Source: Tachypleus tridentatus | Lineage: Eukaryota; Arthropoda; Merostomata; Xiphosura; Limulidae | Direction of reading: 5' to 3' | Length of the DNA: 64,000 nt | NCBI RefSeq assembly: GCF_004210375.1 | Contig: NC_134825.1 | Location: forward strand, 8,432,001-8,496,000 | In this document: piece by piece, positions 1-14,900 of the stretch | How positions within the stretch are numbered: the stretch's first letter is position 1 | Layout of the letters: every line of letters begins with the position of its first letter | Notes under the pieces: model-generated | Seen by the model: only the letters and a program-made list of their open reading frames with translations | Database searches by the model: none | Told to the model about the DNA's origin: nothing | Program-made: the position numbers and the translations under genes

Positions 1-1700
1 GACATGTATCATCAAAATGTAAAATATATACCGTCAGAATTCAAGATATATATCATCAAAATGTATAATATATACCGCCAGAATCCAAGACATATATCAT
101 CAAAATGTGTAATATATATTGCCAGAATCCAGGTTATATATCATCAAAATGTATAATATATATCGCCAGAATCCAAGACATATATCATCAAAATGTATAA
201 TATATACCGCCATAATCCAAGACATATATCATCAAAATGTATAATATATACCGCCAGAATCCAGGACATATATTATTAAAGTGTATAATATATATACTGC
301 CAGAATCCAGGACATGTATAATCAAAATGTATAATATATACCGCCAGAATCCAAGACATATATCAACAAATTGTATAATATATACCACCATAATCCAAGA
401 CATATATCATCAAAATGTATAATATATACCGCCATAATCCAAGACATATATAATCAAAATGTATAATATATACCGCCAGAATTCAGGACATATATAATCA
501 AAATGTATAATATATACCACCAGATTCCAAGACACATATCATCAAAATGTATAATATATACCGCCAGAATCCAGGACATATATCATCAAAATGTGTAATA
601 CATACCGCCAAAATCCAGGACATATATCATCAAAATGTGTAATACATATTGCCAGAATCCAGGACATATATTATCAAAATGTATAATATATACTGCCAGA
701 ATCCAGGGCATATATCATCAAAATGTATAATATATACTGCCAGAATACAGGACATATATCATCAAAATGTATAATATATAGCGCCAGAATCCAGGACATG
801 TATCATCAAAATGTAAAATATATACCGTCAGAATTCAAGATATATATCATCAAAATGTATAATATATACCGCCAAAATCCAAGACATATATCATCAAAAT
901 GTATAATATATACCGCCAGAATCCAAGACATATATCATCAAAATGTGTAATATATATTGCCAGAATCCAGGTTATATATCATCAAAATGTATAATATATA
1001 TCGCCTTAATCCAAGACATATATCATCAAAATGTATAATATATACCGCCATAATCCAAGACATATATCATCAAAATGTATAATATATACCGCCAGAATCC
1101 AGGACATATATCATTAAAGTGTATAATATATATACTGCCAGAATCCAGGACATGTATAATCAAAATGTATAATATATACCGCCAGAATCCAAGACATATA
1201 TCAACATATTGTATAGTATATACCACCATAATCCAAGACATATATCATCAAAATGTATAATATATACCGCCATAATCCAAGACATATATAATCAAAATGT
1301 ATAATATATACCGCCAGAATCCAGGACATATATCATTAAAGTGTATAATATATATACTGCCAGAATCCAGGACATGTATAATCAAAATGTATAATATATA
1401 CCGCCAGAATCCAAGACATATATCAACAAAATGTATAATATATACCACCATAATCCAAGACATATATCATCAAAATGTATAATATATACCGCCATAATCC
1501 AAGACATATATAATCAAAATGTATATTATATACCGCCAGAATCCAAGACATATATCATCAAAATGTATAATATATATCCCCAGAGTCCAGGACATATCAA
1601 AATGTGTAATATATACTGTCAGATTCCAGGACATATATCAAAAGAATGTGTAATATATATACCGCCAGAATCAAGTATATATAACCCTCAGAATCTATAA
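1..1700. repeat. 44-bp minisatellite array with higher-order duplication
   Basis: Tandem copies of a 44-bp unit containing ATCAAAATGTATAATATATA and CCGCCAGAATCCAAGACATA, starting before the window. The variant block beginning GACATGTATCATCAAAATGT at 1 recurs at about 797, and the variant CATTAAAGTG occurs near 274, 1112 and 1352. A group of about 18 units was therefore duplicated. Reading frames on both strands of 60 to 90 codons are by-products of the repeat. Confidence 0.95.
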
Positions 1701-4129
1701 TGTATACTTTCAGAATCCAGAACAATATATCATCAGAAGTTGTCAGGATCTAAAGTATATATAACTATCAGAATTTGTAATATATACTACGAAATTTCGG
1801 GACAGATACCATGAGAATTTTTCACATACACTCTCAGAATGTAGAACATATAACCACATACTGTTATAGAGTACAACAGGTGACAACAGTATACCGAAAC
1901 CAGACGTTCCATACATGATACTCTTTCATCACAACACTTTACTGAATCTTGGTGTTAACTCTAAACACCAAGACATTTAATAACACAAGAGCACATACAA
2001 AATACCTACAGGCTAAATACCCTTGTCCAAATTTTATTAATTGTATGGAAACTCAACAAAGAGCCAAAATAATATCAAAATTGCCCATGCTTTATCTTAT
2101 CAAGCGTTTCAAACTCGATTAGACTTATTTGTCTTGTATGCTAGGTCTTAAAAGTCAGATTGAAGTCTCAGAAGAGATGGGTGAGATTTTCCTTCGTTTT
2201 GTATAGATAACGAAGTAAAGATTACTTCCTAGAGGTTTCATTTATTATTACCCTCCTACGTTTATGTCGCACTTCTTTCTACAATGATTAAAGACGAACT
2301 GTACCTGTAGTGTTTCATTCATTTCTTTTGAACATGAACATGACACTAGCAGCTGTTGTTTCACGTTCTGTGTTGTGAATATGGTGATGAGTTGGAAAGT
2401 AGCGTCATGTGAGAAGAGCTTTGAAGAGGAAACAGCACGTGTCTTAATGTTAACGTAATACTGTCGGATGTGACACAAAATCCGATTAGAACTAGACAGT
2501 AATGGGTCACGTAACTTAGCTACAAGATCCAGAACACCATAGTAACGGAGATATGTCAGAACACAACGTTCTGATTGGTTGTTAAAGTTACACTGTGTTC
2601 TTAAAAATAGAAATTTGTTTAGAGATATCTAACACATGTTTCGTCCTAAGGAAAGCAAATAACATCTGCTTTCGACCTAGAACTCTTAATAAACACTGTG
2701 GTATTTTTTCTTCTTGTTGGATGACCGTTTATTCTTGATTTGTGAGAGAGCACTATCGATTACTTCGTGTGACTCAAAACTATTCCTTGTTCTAAGAAAC
2801 ATCGCTTCTTCATGAACCTTTTACTTCGATTGATACTATTATTTGTGAGAACTGTTGCTTCTTTTCTTTTTGAAGGCCATCGTCTGTTTTAAAAGTATTA
2901 AATAGTGTGAAAAGATTTAGTATGGTACATCGTATCACGCTATACACATGTGTATATGGTGTATCACGCTATACATATAATATAAAACACCAGAATGTTG
3001 ATGTTAATACAGAAGAGAAACAAAACACTTAAAATCCGTTTCGGTTCCTAATGAACACGAGATCTATGGCACTCACTAGGGTTTGTACTGCTGCATACCG
3101 CGAGCCCTGGACCACTTCTGTAACATAAAGACAGACTTCTTTTTGAAAATTAAACCAATTAAGATGATTTAGCTATATTTATGATGGCCATAATTGACGT
3201 CTGAAACAAGTTGATTCTCATTAATTACATGGAATTTGAATTTTTTGTTACAAGTTATTTAGAAATCTTGCTTTGAAACTAGAATTAAAAGATCCAACAG
3301 TAGCGTCAGTAACTCTCATACAAATAAGAAAACACGAAGTATTTTCTCTGAAGAAAGTGAGCTATATTTCAGCTACAGGTAGATGTCTTGTGTCTGCATA
3401 CTGTTATAACTACAGAAGCCTCGTTTATGACGTCATATCTCCGGTCCACGTGCTTATTGGCTTCTTACGGGCACGACTATGTAAGATGCATCTGTGAAAA
3501 CATCTTTTTTCTTATTTCAATAAATGTTTAACAAATACTTTTTATTCTTCATAAAGCAAGTGTTTATTGATATTTTTTACTCAGAGGGCGATGGACTAAA
3601 TGAATGGTTGTGTTTGAAATCGGAACTCATGGCTTAATTTGTTTAGTACACTCAGCTGCTAATAGATTTCTATTACAAGCACGTGTACGAAGCGAAGACG
3701 GTGTCTTCCATACCGTCGGTAATTTAACTCAATGGAACACTTACAAAACTTACGCAATTGAAAAATAAGAAAATCAAGTTTTCTGCAGCAGTGGGATAAG
3801 ATCATGAAACATACACAGTTAGGCCTCACCAGCTGTATGAGGGTTTATTGCGAACGTACATCAATACCTTGATCTTTTTTATATTACAAAACCGGTTTAA
3901 TGAATTCTAGAAAATTGCATTTTCTCAGGAAATTAGCTTTAGGCTTTTCTTCTTTTTCGAGAAGAAATGCGACGTATTAGTCGGTTTTAAAGAAATACTT
4001 AAACGTGTGCCAACAGTAAACAATAACGAACACGACCAGTCATCTGGTTCTTCACGGCCTAAATAACATTTGGTACACAAGACACAGCTTTACACTTTCA
4101 GAGCAAAGTTTCTATTTCACTATGTATGG
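1701..4129. other. AT-rich region, no gene recognised
   Basis: It starts with diverged remnants of the 44-bp repeat to about 1860, then is unique-looking sequence. Short frames at 2248-2478 and 3273-3497 show no domain or splice context. A perfect palindromic CRE-like octamer TGACGTCA occurs at 3428-3435, but nothing else supports a promoter there. Confidence 0.5.
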
Positions 4130-4600
4130 AGTAAAGTCTTTTATTCATACATTTATACGTTGTATTACCACCTGTGTACTTTTATTCATACATTTATATG
4201 TTGTATTACCACCTGTGTACTTTTATTCATACATTTATACGTTGTATTACCACCTCTGTACTTTCATTAACACCACTATACTTTCATTCATACATCTATA
4301 CATTTATTAACACCACTATACTTTCATTACCACCTCTGTACTTTCATTCATACATCTATACTTTTTATAAACATCTCTGTTCTTTCATTCATACATCTAT
4401 ACTTTTTATAAACATCTCTGTTCTTTCATTCATACATCTATACTTTTTATAAACATCTCTGTTCTTTCATTCATACATGTATACTTTCATTCATACATCT
4501 ATACTTTTTATAAACATCTCTGTTCTTTCATTCATACATGTATACTTTCATTCATACCTCTAGTTTTCTTTCACACATCTATACTTTTCATTCATACCTG
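4130..4600. repeat. Pyrimidine-rich minisatellite
   Basis: Irregular tandem repeats built from CTTTCATTCATACATCTATA, CTTTTTATAAACATCTCTGT and TTGTATTACCACCTGTGTAC. Overlapping frames rich in Tyr, His and Ile on this stretch are repeat artefacts. Confidence 0.85.
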
Positions 4601-4849
4601 TATACTAATTTTTATACGAGACAAGTTGCAAAAAACATTAAACTTACCAATATGAAAATGTGCTGTCTAATGTTCAATATTTTTAATAGAAAGGTTGTAA
4701 GGTCATTAGTAATGGCGCGTAACTTCTAGTAGTCGCGAGCTCAAGTTAAAATAGTAGAGAAACTTGCCAAAGGAAGGCGAATATCATGAAATGTTTCAAT
4801 ATACACGTGCAGGTAAAGAACACAGGATGTGTAACTCAATCAGATGTAA

Positions 4850-5720
4850 CAAATAGTGTTAGCTCTTACAATTCATTTGGATCTAATAAATAGTGTTAGT
4901 TGTTACAACTCAATCAGATGTAATGCGTTAGCTGTTGTAACTCAATCAGATGTAATGCGTTAGCTGTTGTAACTCAATCAGATGTAACAAATACTGTTAG
5001 CTGTTACAACTCATTTGGATCTAATAAATATTGTTAGTTGTTACAACTCAATCAGATGTAATGTGTTAGCTGTTGTAACTCAATCAGATGTAACAAGTAC
5101 TGTTAGCTCTTACAATTCATTTGGATCTAATAAATATTGTTAGTTGTTACAACTCAATCAGATGTAATGTGTTAGCTGTTGTAACTCAATCAGATGTAAC
5201 AAATACTGTTAGCTGTTACAACTCATTTGGATCTAATAAATATTGTTAGTTGTTACAACTCAATCAGATGTAATGTGTTAGCTGTTGTAACTCAATCAGA
5301 TGTAACAAGTACTGTTAGCTGTTACAATTCATTTGGATCTAATAAATATTGTTAGTTGTTACAACCCAATCAGATGTAATGTGTTAGCTGTTGTAACTCA
5401 ATTAGATGTAACAAATACTGTTAGCTGTTACAACTCATTTGGATCTAATAAATATTGTTATTTGTTACAACTCATTTAGATGTAATGTGTTACCTGTTAT
5501 AGCTCAATTAGATGTAACAAGTAGTGTTAGCCGTTAGAACTCATTTCGACGTGTTAAGTATTCTTGGATGTTACAACTCATTTCAATATAATAAATATTA
5601 TTAGCTATTACAGAATATTTAGAAGTAACAAATATTGTTTGTTGTTACGACTCATTATGAAATAATAGGTATTGTTAACTGTTACAACTCACTTGGATGT
5701 AACAAGTAGTGTTACCTATT
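4850..5720. repeat. ~106-bp higher-order minisatellite
   Basis: Blocks of GTTAGCTGTTGTAACTCAAT, CAGATGTAACAAATACTGTT and CATTTGGATCTAATAAATAT repeat. CATTTGGATC lies at about 4874, 5012, 5118, 5225, 5331 and 5438, a period near 106 bp (the first interval is about 33 bp longer). Subunits of ~35 bp are visible. The right end decays into diverged copies. Confidence 0.9.
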
Positions 5721-8138
5721 ACACATTATTTGAGTGAAACAACTAACGTTTTCTGTTTTGAGTGTTAATAATGATTAGTGTCAATTATTGTTTGTTTTAT
5801 TGAAAACTACACTGTGAACTATCTGCCCTCTTCGTCACGGGGAATCGTACCCTAGAGTATAGCCCAAAGACTTAGAGCTGACCAACTGGAAGATGTGATA
5901 GTTATTACAGAGCACCTGGAAGTTACGTAGTTGTGTTAAATAAAACTTGTTGAATAAAAAAAAAAAAAGTTAGAGTTAAAACAATTAATTTGATCGAATC
6001 TGCTGGTGAAGTATTATTTAAAGAACTTTGGATTTACAACAAAACAAGAGGCAGTGCTGTATCGGATAATTCATTTACCCATTCTTTAAAACCTGCATTG
6101 AAATCCCCCTAAATTTGGTTTATGCTCCAAACCTGTAGCAACATTTAAGTCCTTAGGTAAAGTTCACTAAATCCGACTAAAGATAAAGACAAAATCTTTT
6201 CAGACACGTTTTCTGGTTGCAAACGTTTCGTAAGTACCCAGAATTCTCCAACTGTTTGTACTTGGTGAGATTAAACAACTGAAGACATGAAACTCAATGA
6301 AAATAGTGTTTTATTTTTACCTTTAACTGTTTTCACTGCCAAAATATGGTTCATTCTGCTTGTAGTGTTAAGTACACGAGAAGAAGAAAGGGAAAACAGG
6401 GCGATTTATCTTCCAGTGGTTTCAGATAAAATCAAACAACGAGTCAAAGTTCACTGATCACCCAACGCACGGGATGATCCAGTCAGAACCGGCCCTGAAA
6501 CTACCTGCGTCCTTCTCAATACCTGCTGTCAAAGCATTCGGCAGGACCGAACTTTTCCTCCAATTCAATTTTAGAAAAACATAACCAAGGACATCTATAG
6601 AAAGAAGGACATCTATAGAAACTGATCCAAAGTATTCGTGAATAGTTCATTTCTGGTCAAGACATTATTAAGTCCAATGTAGTTTTAACTTGGTTAATCA
6701 CTTACAAAAAAAGCACAAAAAAGCTGATGTGTATCTCATATGTTCCAAAAAACTGGGAAAGTTTGAACTCTCTTTCCACTTAGAGGTAACCATAAGAACA
6801 GCATTTTCAAGGTCATCAAGTTACTTCTGACCTTTATCTTTCTCGCCACACCAACAAGACCTTGTACACAAGAGGCGTGTCAGCTGGTGCTTTCGCTATT
6901 ACAGAGTGATTATTTGGAGTTTAGAAACATGCTTTTAACACGAAAATAGCTGAAGATATACATTGAAGCAAGAGTAAAGATAGATTCTGATGAATTCAAA
7001 AAACTTCATGCAGTAAGGACAGTCCTGGTCAGTTGACAGCTTTCACGATCGATCTATGTAGCACAAATGTTTGCTGGCCAATACACGAAACAATGTTAAA
7101 ATCTGTAAATTGTTTAGTAAACAGTTCAACTACTGGATAATAGTTGATACAAAAAGTCAAGCGAGAACTTTAAGACCTAGCAGTCTTAAGTCCTACCCAA
7201 AACACTAACTTTGTTTTTTCTCACTTTCTTAACCAAATTATTAAACATCTTACTTTTGTATATTGTTACGTCTTCTTCTTCCAAATAACTGAAGAAATAT
7301 ACACAAAATACTATATCAGTGTAGTTTAAAACTATCACTTAAATACGAGGACCAGTGAAAGTTAAACTAGGTTTTATAATCCACTGACAACTATCACATA
7401 TTTATCAAAATATCTGTGGCATTTATCACTTTTATGTATGTTATCATACGACTAGCTGTATTACATCAATGAACTATGTCGTTTTTTCTTTCACACACCG
7501 GTGGAACAGCGGAGAGTTTGCGGACTTACAAGTCTCGCATTCGGGTGTGTGATTCTCTAAGAAGGGTACAGCAGATAGCTGGTGTGACTTTGTTCTCAAA
7601 CAAATAAACTTTTGACTCGAAACAAAGCGAACAATAAGTAAATAAAATGTGTACAATTTCAATGAACTAAGCTTTCCTGCTTTTACTCAAACTGGTATGG
7701 TGTTACCGAGACTTGACTTGGTTTTGTTCTATTTTTATACGGCCCAGGTCAACCTAATATTCTAAGCGCTGTAGGATACACTTGTTAATCCGTGTAATTT
7801 TGAAAAGCCACAAAAACATTTCAACAAGAGTGAATCGAATTTATTTAGTAAAACGTATCAATAAATTAGTTTTTACACTATTTATTTCATAATAATACTG
7901 ATATGTTTATGTTAATTTTCATCCAGATTCGTTGCTTTACGACAGGTTTAGTTTGTTATTACGTAGGTTAAGAAACACTTTTTAAAAACACTTGTAATAG
8001 TCACATAAATTTTGACTTATTAGAACATTCAAAATAATACGTCATGTGTGAAATAGAATAATAACTTGTAACATAATTATTCACACAGAAATAGGTTGAT
8101 AACTTGTGGCATAGTTAGTACACACAGAATAACAAATA
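5721..8138. other. No gene recognised
   Basis: AT-rich single-copy sequence. A weak tRNA-like stretch on the reverse strand lies at about 5826-5892 (GGTACGATTCCCCGTGACGA), probably an old SINE remnant. A poly-A run lies at 5957. No exon with splice sites and a known domain was found. A SINE family 2 copy at 7496-7610 is listed separately. Confidence 0.45.
7496..7610 (+). mobile_element. SINE family 2, degraded
   Basis: It reads CACCGGTGGAACAGCGGAGA, GTTTGCGGACTTACAAGTCT, then GGGTACAGCAGATAGCTGGT, ending TTTGTTCTCAAACAAATAAA. This follows the plus-strand order of the family seen best at 56186-56298 (tRNA-like head with CAGTGGCACAGCGG, B-box-like GATACCCG, CAGATAGCCC and an AT-rich tail). Confidence 0.55.
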
Positions 8139-8640
8139 CACCGGTTTATTGTTTTTACAATTAGCAACAATATTTAACTTTCAGTATGCTTACTTTACAA
8201 TTAGCAACAATATTTAACTTTCAGTATGCTTACTTTCAATTAGCAACAATATTTAACTTTCAGTATGCTTACTTTACAATTAGCAACAATATTTAACTTT
8301 CAGTATGCTTACTTTACAATTAGCAACAATATTTTACTTTCAGTATGCTTACTTTACAATTAACAACAATATTTTACTTTCAGTATGCTTACTTTACGAT
8401 TAGCAACAATATTTAACTTTCAGTATGCTTACTTTACAATTAGCAACAATATTTAACTTTCAGTATGCTTACTTTACAATTAGCAACAATATTTAACTTT
8501 CAGTATGCTTACTTTACAATTAGCAACAATATTTAACTTTCACTATGCTTACTTTACAATTAGCAACAATATTTAACTTTCACTATGCTTACTTTACAAT
8601 TAGCAACAATATTTTACTTTCAGTATACTAACCAAATTCG
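8139..8640. repeat. 40-bp minisatellite, about 12 copies
   Basis: Units containing ACAATTAGCAACAATATTTA and ACTTTCAGTATGCTTACTTT repeat every 39 to 40 bp with very few changes, which suggests recent homogenisation. The 300 bp after it (8641-8946) look single-copy and gene-free. Confidence 0.95.
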
Positions 8641-8946
8641 AAATGGGATGACAGCTGGCCCATTCTTAATTCTTAGATACGGACACCATAAACTGGTGAA
8701 CCAATTTTAACTTAGGTAACATAATTTGGTGTGATTGTCAAAATTAACATAAGATCCTACCTTGCAGAATAGTTAATTCAGACAGGAAAATGTATATAAA
8801 TCGGTGGTGCGTTTTTGACATCGGTAATAATGTGTGGTGTACTTACCAAACTTGTAGGGCATGTTTAGGTTATGTGTAGAGTTATTTTGTTAAACTAACT
8901 CACTCTGATTGTTAACATTCACCACTTCCCTAGAAATTGAATACAT

Positions 8947-11900
8947 GAATAAAATTAATATGTGACGAGTAGATCACTATGGCTAAATACTAGTTTAAAA
9001 TTAATATGTGACTAGTAAAAAAATACTAGGGCTAAATACCAGGTTAAAATTAATATGTGACGAGTAGATCACTAGGACTAAATACTAGGTTAAAATTAAT
9101 ATGTGACGAGTAGATCACTAGGGCTAAATACTAGGTTAAAAGTAATATGTGACAGGTAAATCACTAGGGCTAAATACTAGGTTAAAATTAATATGTGACG
9201 AGTAGGTCACTAGAGCCTAAATAAATACTAGGTTAAAATTGATATGTTGACGAGTAGTAGGTCACTAGGGCTAAATACTAGGTTAAAATTAATATGTGTC
9301 GAGTAGATCACTAGGGCTAAATACTAGGTTAAAATTAATATGTGACGAGTAGATCACTAGGGCTAAATACTAGGTTAAAATTAATATGTGACGAGTAGAT
9401 CACTAGGGCTAAATACCAGGTTAAAATTAATATGTGACGAGTAGATCACTAGGGCTAAATACTAGGTTAAAATTAATATGTGACGAGTAGATCACTAGGG
9501 CTAAATACTAGGTTAAAATTAATATGTGACGAGTAGATCACTAGGGCTAAATACTAGTTTAAAATTAATATGTGACTAGTAGAAAATACTAGGGCTAAAT
9601 ACCAGGTTAAAATTAATATGTGACAGGTAGATCACTAGGGCTAAATACCAGGTTAAAATTAATATGTGACGAGTAGATCACTAGGACTAAATACTAGGTT
9701 AAAATTAATATGTGACGAGTAGATCACTAGGGCTAAAATACTAGGTTAAAAATTAATATGTGACGAGTAGATCACTATGGCTAAATACTAGTTTAAAATT
9801 AATATGTGACTAATAGAAAATACTAGGGCTAAATACCAGGTTAAAATTAATATGTGACGAGTAGATCACTAGGGGCTAAATACTAGGTTAAAATTAATAT
9901 GTGACGAGTAGATCACTAGGGCTAAATACTAGGTTAAAATTAATATGTGACGAGTAGATCACTATGGCTAAATACTAGTTTAAAATTAATATGTGACTAG
10001 TAGAAAATACTAGGGCTAAATACCAGGTTAAAATTAATGTGACGAGTAGATCACTAGGACTAAATACTAGGTTAAAATTAATATGTGACGAGTAGATCAC
10101 TAGGGCTAAATACTAGGTTAAAATTAATATGTGACGAGTAGATCACTATGGCTAAATACTAGTTTAAAATTAATATGTGACTAGTAGAAAATACTAGGGC
10201 TAAATACCAGGTTAAAATTAATATGTGACGAGTAGATCACCGGAGGACTAAATACTAGGTTAAAATTAATATGTGACGAGTAGATCACTAGAGCTAAATA
10301 CTAGGTTAAAATTAATATGTGACAGAGTAGGTCACTAGGGCTAAATACTAGGTTAAAATTAATATGTGACGAGTAGGTCACTAGGGCTAAATACTAGGTT
10401 AAAATTAATATATGACGAGTAGATCACTAGGGCTAAATACTAGGTTAAAATTAATATGTGACGAGTAGATCACTAGGGCTAAATACTAGGTTAAAATTAA
10501 TATGTGACGAGTAGATCACTAGAGCTAAATACTAGGTTAAAATTAATATGTGACGAGTAGATCACTAGGACTAAATACTAGGTTAAAATTAATATGTGAC
10601 GAGTAGATCACAAGGGCTAAATACTAGGTTAAAATTAATATGTGACGAGTAGATCACTAGGGCTAAATACTAGGTTAAAATTAATATGTGACGAGAAGAT
10701 CACTACGGCTAAATACTAGGTTAAAATTAATATGTGACGAGTAGATCACTAGAGCTAAATACTAGGTTAAAATTAATATGTGACGAGTAGATCACTAGAG
10801 CTAAATACTAGGTTAAAATTAATATGTGACGAGTAGATCACTAGGGCTAAATACTAGGTTAAAAATTAAAATGTGACGAGTAGATCACTAGGGCTAAATA
10901 CTAGTTTAAAATTAATATGTGACTAGTAGAAAATACTAGGGCTAAATACCAGGTTAAAATTAATATGTGACGAGTAGATCACTAGGACTAAATACTAGGT
11001 TAAAATTAATATGTGACGAGTAGATCACTATGGCTAAATACTAGTTTAAAATTAATATGTGACTAGTAGAAAATACTAGGGCTAAATACCAGGTTAAAAT
11101 TAATATGTGACGAGTAGATCACTAGGGCTAAATACTAGGTTAAAAGTAATATGTGACGAGTAGATCACTATGGCTAAATACTAGTTTAAAATTAATATGT
11201 GACTAGTAGAAAATACTAGGGCTAAATACCAGGTTAAAATTAATATGTGACGAGTAGATCACTAGGACTAAATACTAGGTTAAAAGTAATATGTGACGAG
11301 TAGATCACTATGGCTAAATACTAGTTTAAAATTAATATGTGACTAGTAGAAAATACTAGGGCTAAATACCAGGTTAAAATTAATATGTGACGAGTAGATC
11401 ACTAGGACTAAATACTAGGTTAAAATTAATATGTGACGAGTAGATCACTATGGCTAAATACTAGTTTAAAATTAATATGTGACTAGTAGAAAATACTAGG
11501 GCTAAATACCAGGTTAAAATTAATGTGACGAGTAGATCACTAGGACTAAATACTAGGTTAAAATTAATATGTGACGAGTAGATCACTAGGGCTAAATACT
11601 AGGTTAAAATTAATATGTGACGAGTAGATCACTATGGCTAAATACTAGTTTAAAATTAATATGTGACTAGTAGAAAATACTAGGGCTAAATACCAGGTTA
11701 AAATTAATATGTGACGAGTAGATCACAAGGGACTAAATACTAGGTTAAAATTAATATGTGACGAGTAGGTCACTAGAGCTAAATACTAGGTTAAAATTAA
11801 TATGTGACGAGTAGGTCACTAGGGCTAAATACTAGGTTAAAATTAATATGTGTCGAGTAGGTCACTAGGGCTAAATACTAGATTAAAATTAATATATGAC

Positions 11901-14900
11901 GAGTAGATCACTAGGGCTAAATACTAGGTTAAAATTAATATGTGACGAGTAGATCACTAGGGCTAAATACTAGGTTAAAATTAATATGTGACGAGTAGAT
12001 CACTAGAGCTAAATACTAGGTTAAAATTAATATGTGACGAGTAGATCACTAGGGCTAAATACTAGGTTAAAATTAATATGTGACGAGTAGATCACTAGGG
12101 CTAAATACTAGGTTAAAATTAATATGTGACGAGTAGATCACTAGGGCTAAATACTAGGTTAAAATTAATATGTGACGAGAAGATCACTAGGGCTAAATAC
12201 TAGGTTAAAATTAATATGTGACGAGTAGATCACTAGAGCTAAATACTAGGTTAAAATTAATATGTGACGAGTAGATCACTAGAGCTAAATACTAGGTTAA
12301 AATTAATATGTGACGAGTAGATCACTAGGGCTAAATACTAGGTTAAAATTAAAATGTGACGAGTAGATCACTAGGGCTAAATACTAGTTTAAAATTAATA
12401 TGTGACTAGTAGAAAATACTAGGGCTAAATACCAGGTTAAAATTAATATGTGACGAGTAGATCACTAGGGACTAAATACTAGGTTAAAATTAATATGTGA
12501 CGAGTAGATCACTATGGCTAAATACTAGTTTAAAATTAATATGTGACTAGTAGAAAATACTAGGGCTAAATACCAGGTTAAAATTAATATGTGACGAGTA
12601 GATCACTAGGGCTAAATACTAGGTTAAAAGTAATATGTGACGAGTAGATCACTATGGCTAAATACTAGTTTAAAATTAATATGTGACTAGTAGAAAATAC
12701 TAGGGCTAAATACCAGGTTAAAATTAATATGTGACGAGTAGATCACTAGGACTAAATACTAGGTTAAAATTAATATGTGACGAGTAGATCACTAGGGCTA
12801 AATACTAGGTTAAAATTAATATGTGACTAGTAGAAAATACTAGGGCTAAATACCAGGTTAAAATTAATATGTGACGAGTAGATCACTAGGACTAAATACT
12901 AGGTTAAAATTAATATGTGACGAGTAGATCACTAGGGCTAAATACTAGGTTAAAATTAATATGTGACGAGTAGATCACTAGGGCTAAATACTAGGTTAAA
13001 ATTAATATGTGACGAGTAGATCACTATGGCTAAATACTAGTTTAAAATTAATATGTGACTAGTAGAAAATACTAGGGCTAAATACCAGGTTAAAATTAAT
13101 ATGTGACGAGTAGATCACTAGGACTAAATACTAGGTTAAAATTAATATGTGACGAGTAGATCACTAGGGCTAAATACTAGGTTAAAATTAATATGTGACG
13201 AGTAGATCACTAGGGCTAAATACTAGGTTAAAATTAATATGTGACGAGTAGATCACTATGGCTAAATACTAGGTTTAAAATTAATATGTGACTAGTAGAT
13301 CACTAGGGCTAAATACCAGGTTAAAATTAATATGTGACGAGTAGATCACTAGGGCTAAATACTAGGTTAAAATTAAAATGTGACGAGTAGATCACTAGGG
13401 CTAAATACTAGGTTAAAATTAATATGTGACGAGTAAATCACTGGGGCTAAATACTAGGTTAAAATTAATATGTGACGAGTAGATCACTAGAGCTAAATAC
13501 TAGGTTAAAATTAATATGTGACGAGTAGATCACTAGGGCTAAATACTAGGTTAAAATTAATATGTGACGAGTAGGTCACTAGGGCTAAATACTAGGTTAA
13601 AATTAATATGTGACGAGTAGATCACTAGGGCTAAATACTAGGTTAAAATTAATATGTGACGAGTAGATCACTAGGGCTAAATACTAGGTTAAAATTAATA
13701 TGTGACGAGTAGATCACTAGAGCTAAATACTAGGTTAAAATTAATATGTGACGAGTAGATCACTAGGGCTAAATACTAGGTTAAAATTAATATGTGACGA
13801 GTAGATCACAAGGGCTAAATACTAGGTTAAAATTAATATGTGACGAGTAGATCACTAGGGCTAAATACTAGGTTAAAATTAATATGTGACGAGAAGATCA
13901 CTACGGCTAAATACTAGGTTAAAATTAATATGTGACGAGTAGATCACTAGAGCTAAATACTAGGTTAAAATTAATATGTGACGAGTAGATCACTAGGGCT
14001 AAATACTAGGTTAAAATTAATATGTGACGAGTAGATCACTAGGGCTAAATACTAGGTTAAAATTAAAATGTGACGAGTAGATCACTAGGGCTAAATACTA
14101 GTTTAAAATTAATATGTGACTAGTAGAAAATACTAGGGCTAAATACCAGGTTAAAATTAATATGTGACGAGTAGATCACTAGGACTAAATACTAGGTTAA
14201 AATTAATATGTGACGAGTAGATCACTATGGCTAAATACTAGTTTAAAATTAATATGTGACTAGTAGAAAATACTAGGGCTAAATACCAGGTTAAAATTAA
14301 TATGTGACGAGTAGATCACTAGGGCTAAATACTAGGTTAAAATTAATATGTGACGAGTAGATCACTATGGCTAAATACTAGTTTAAAATTAATATGTGAC
14401 TAGTAGAAAATACTAGGGCTAAATACCAGGTTAAAATTAATATGTGACGAGTAGATCACTAGGACTAAATACTAGGTTAAAATTAATATGTGACGAGTAG
14501 ATCACTATGGCTAAATACTAGTTTAAAATTAATATGTGACTAGTAGAAAATACTAGGGCTAAATACCAGGTTAAAATTAATATGTGACGAGTAGATCACT
14601 AGGACTAAATACTAGGTTAAAATTAATATGTGACGAGTAGATCACTAGGGCTAAATACTAGGTTAAAATTAATATGTGACGAGTAGATCACTAGGGCTAA
14701 ATACTAGGTTAAAATTAATATGTGACGAGTAGATCACTATGGCTAAATACTAGTTTAAAATTAATATGTGACTAGTAGAAAATACTAGGGCTAAATACCA
14801 GGTTAAAATTAATATGTGACGAGTAGATCACTAGGACTAAATACTAGGTTAAAATTAATATGTGACGAGTAGATCACTATGGCTAAATACTAGTTTAAAA

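Noticed and set aside
1..1700. Several 61 to 89-codon frames on both strands
   Set aside because: They are by-products of the 44-bp repeat and recur with it.
3428..3435. CRE-like TGACGTCA as a promoter of the gene
   Set aside because: An isolated octamer 16 kb from the first recognised exon; similar palindromes also appear inside the 28-bp repeat at 23040-23470.
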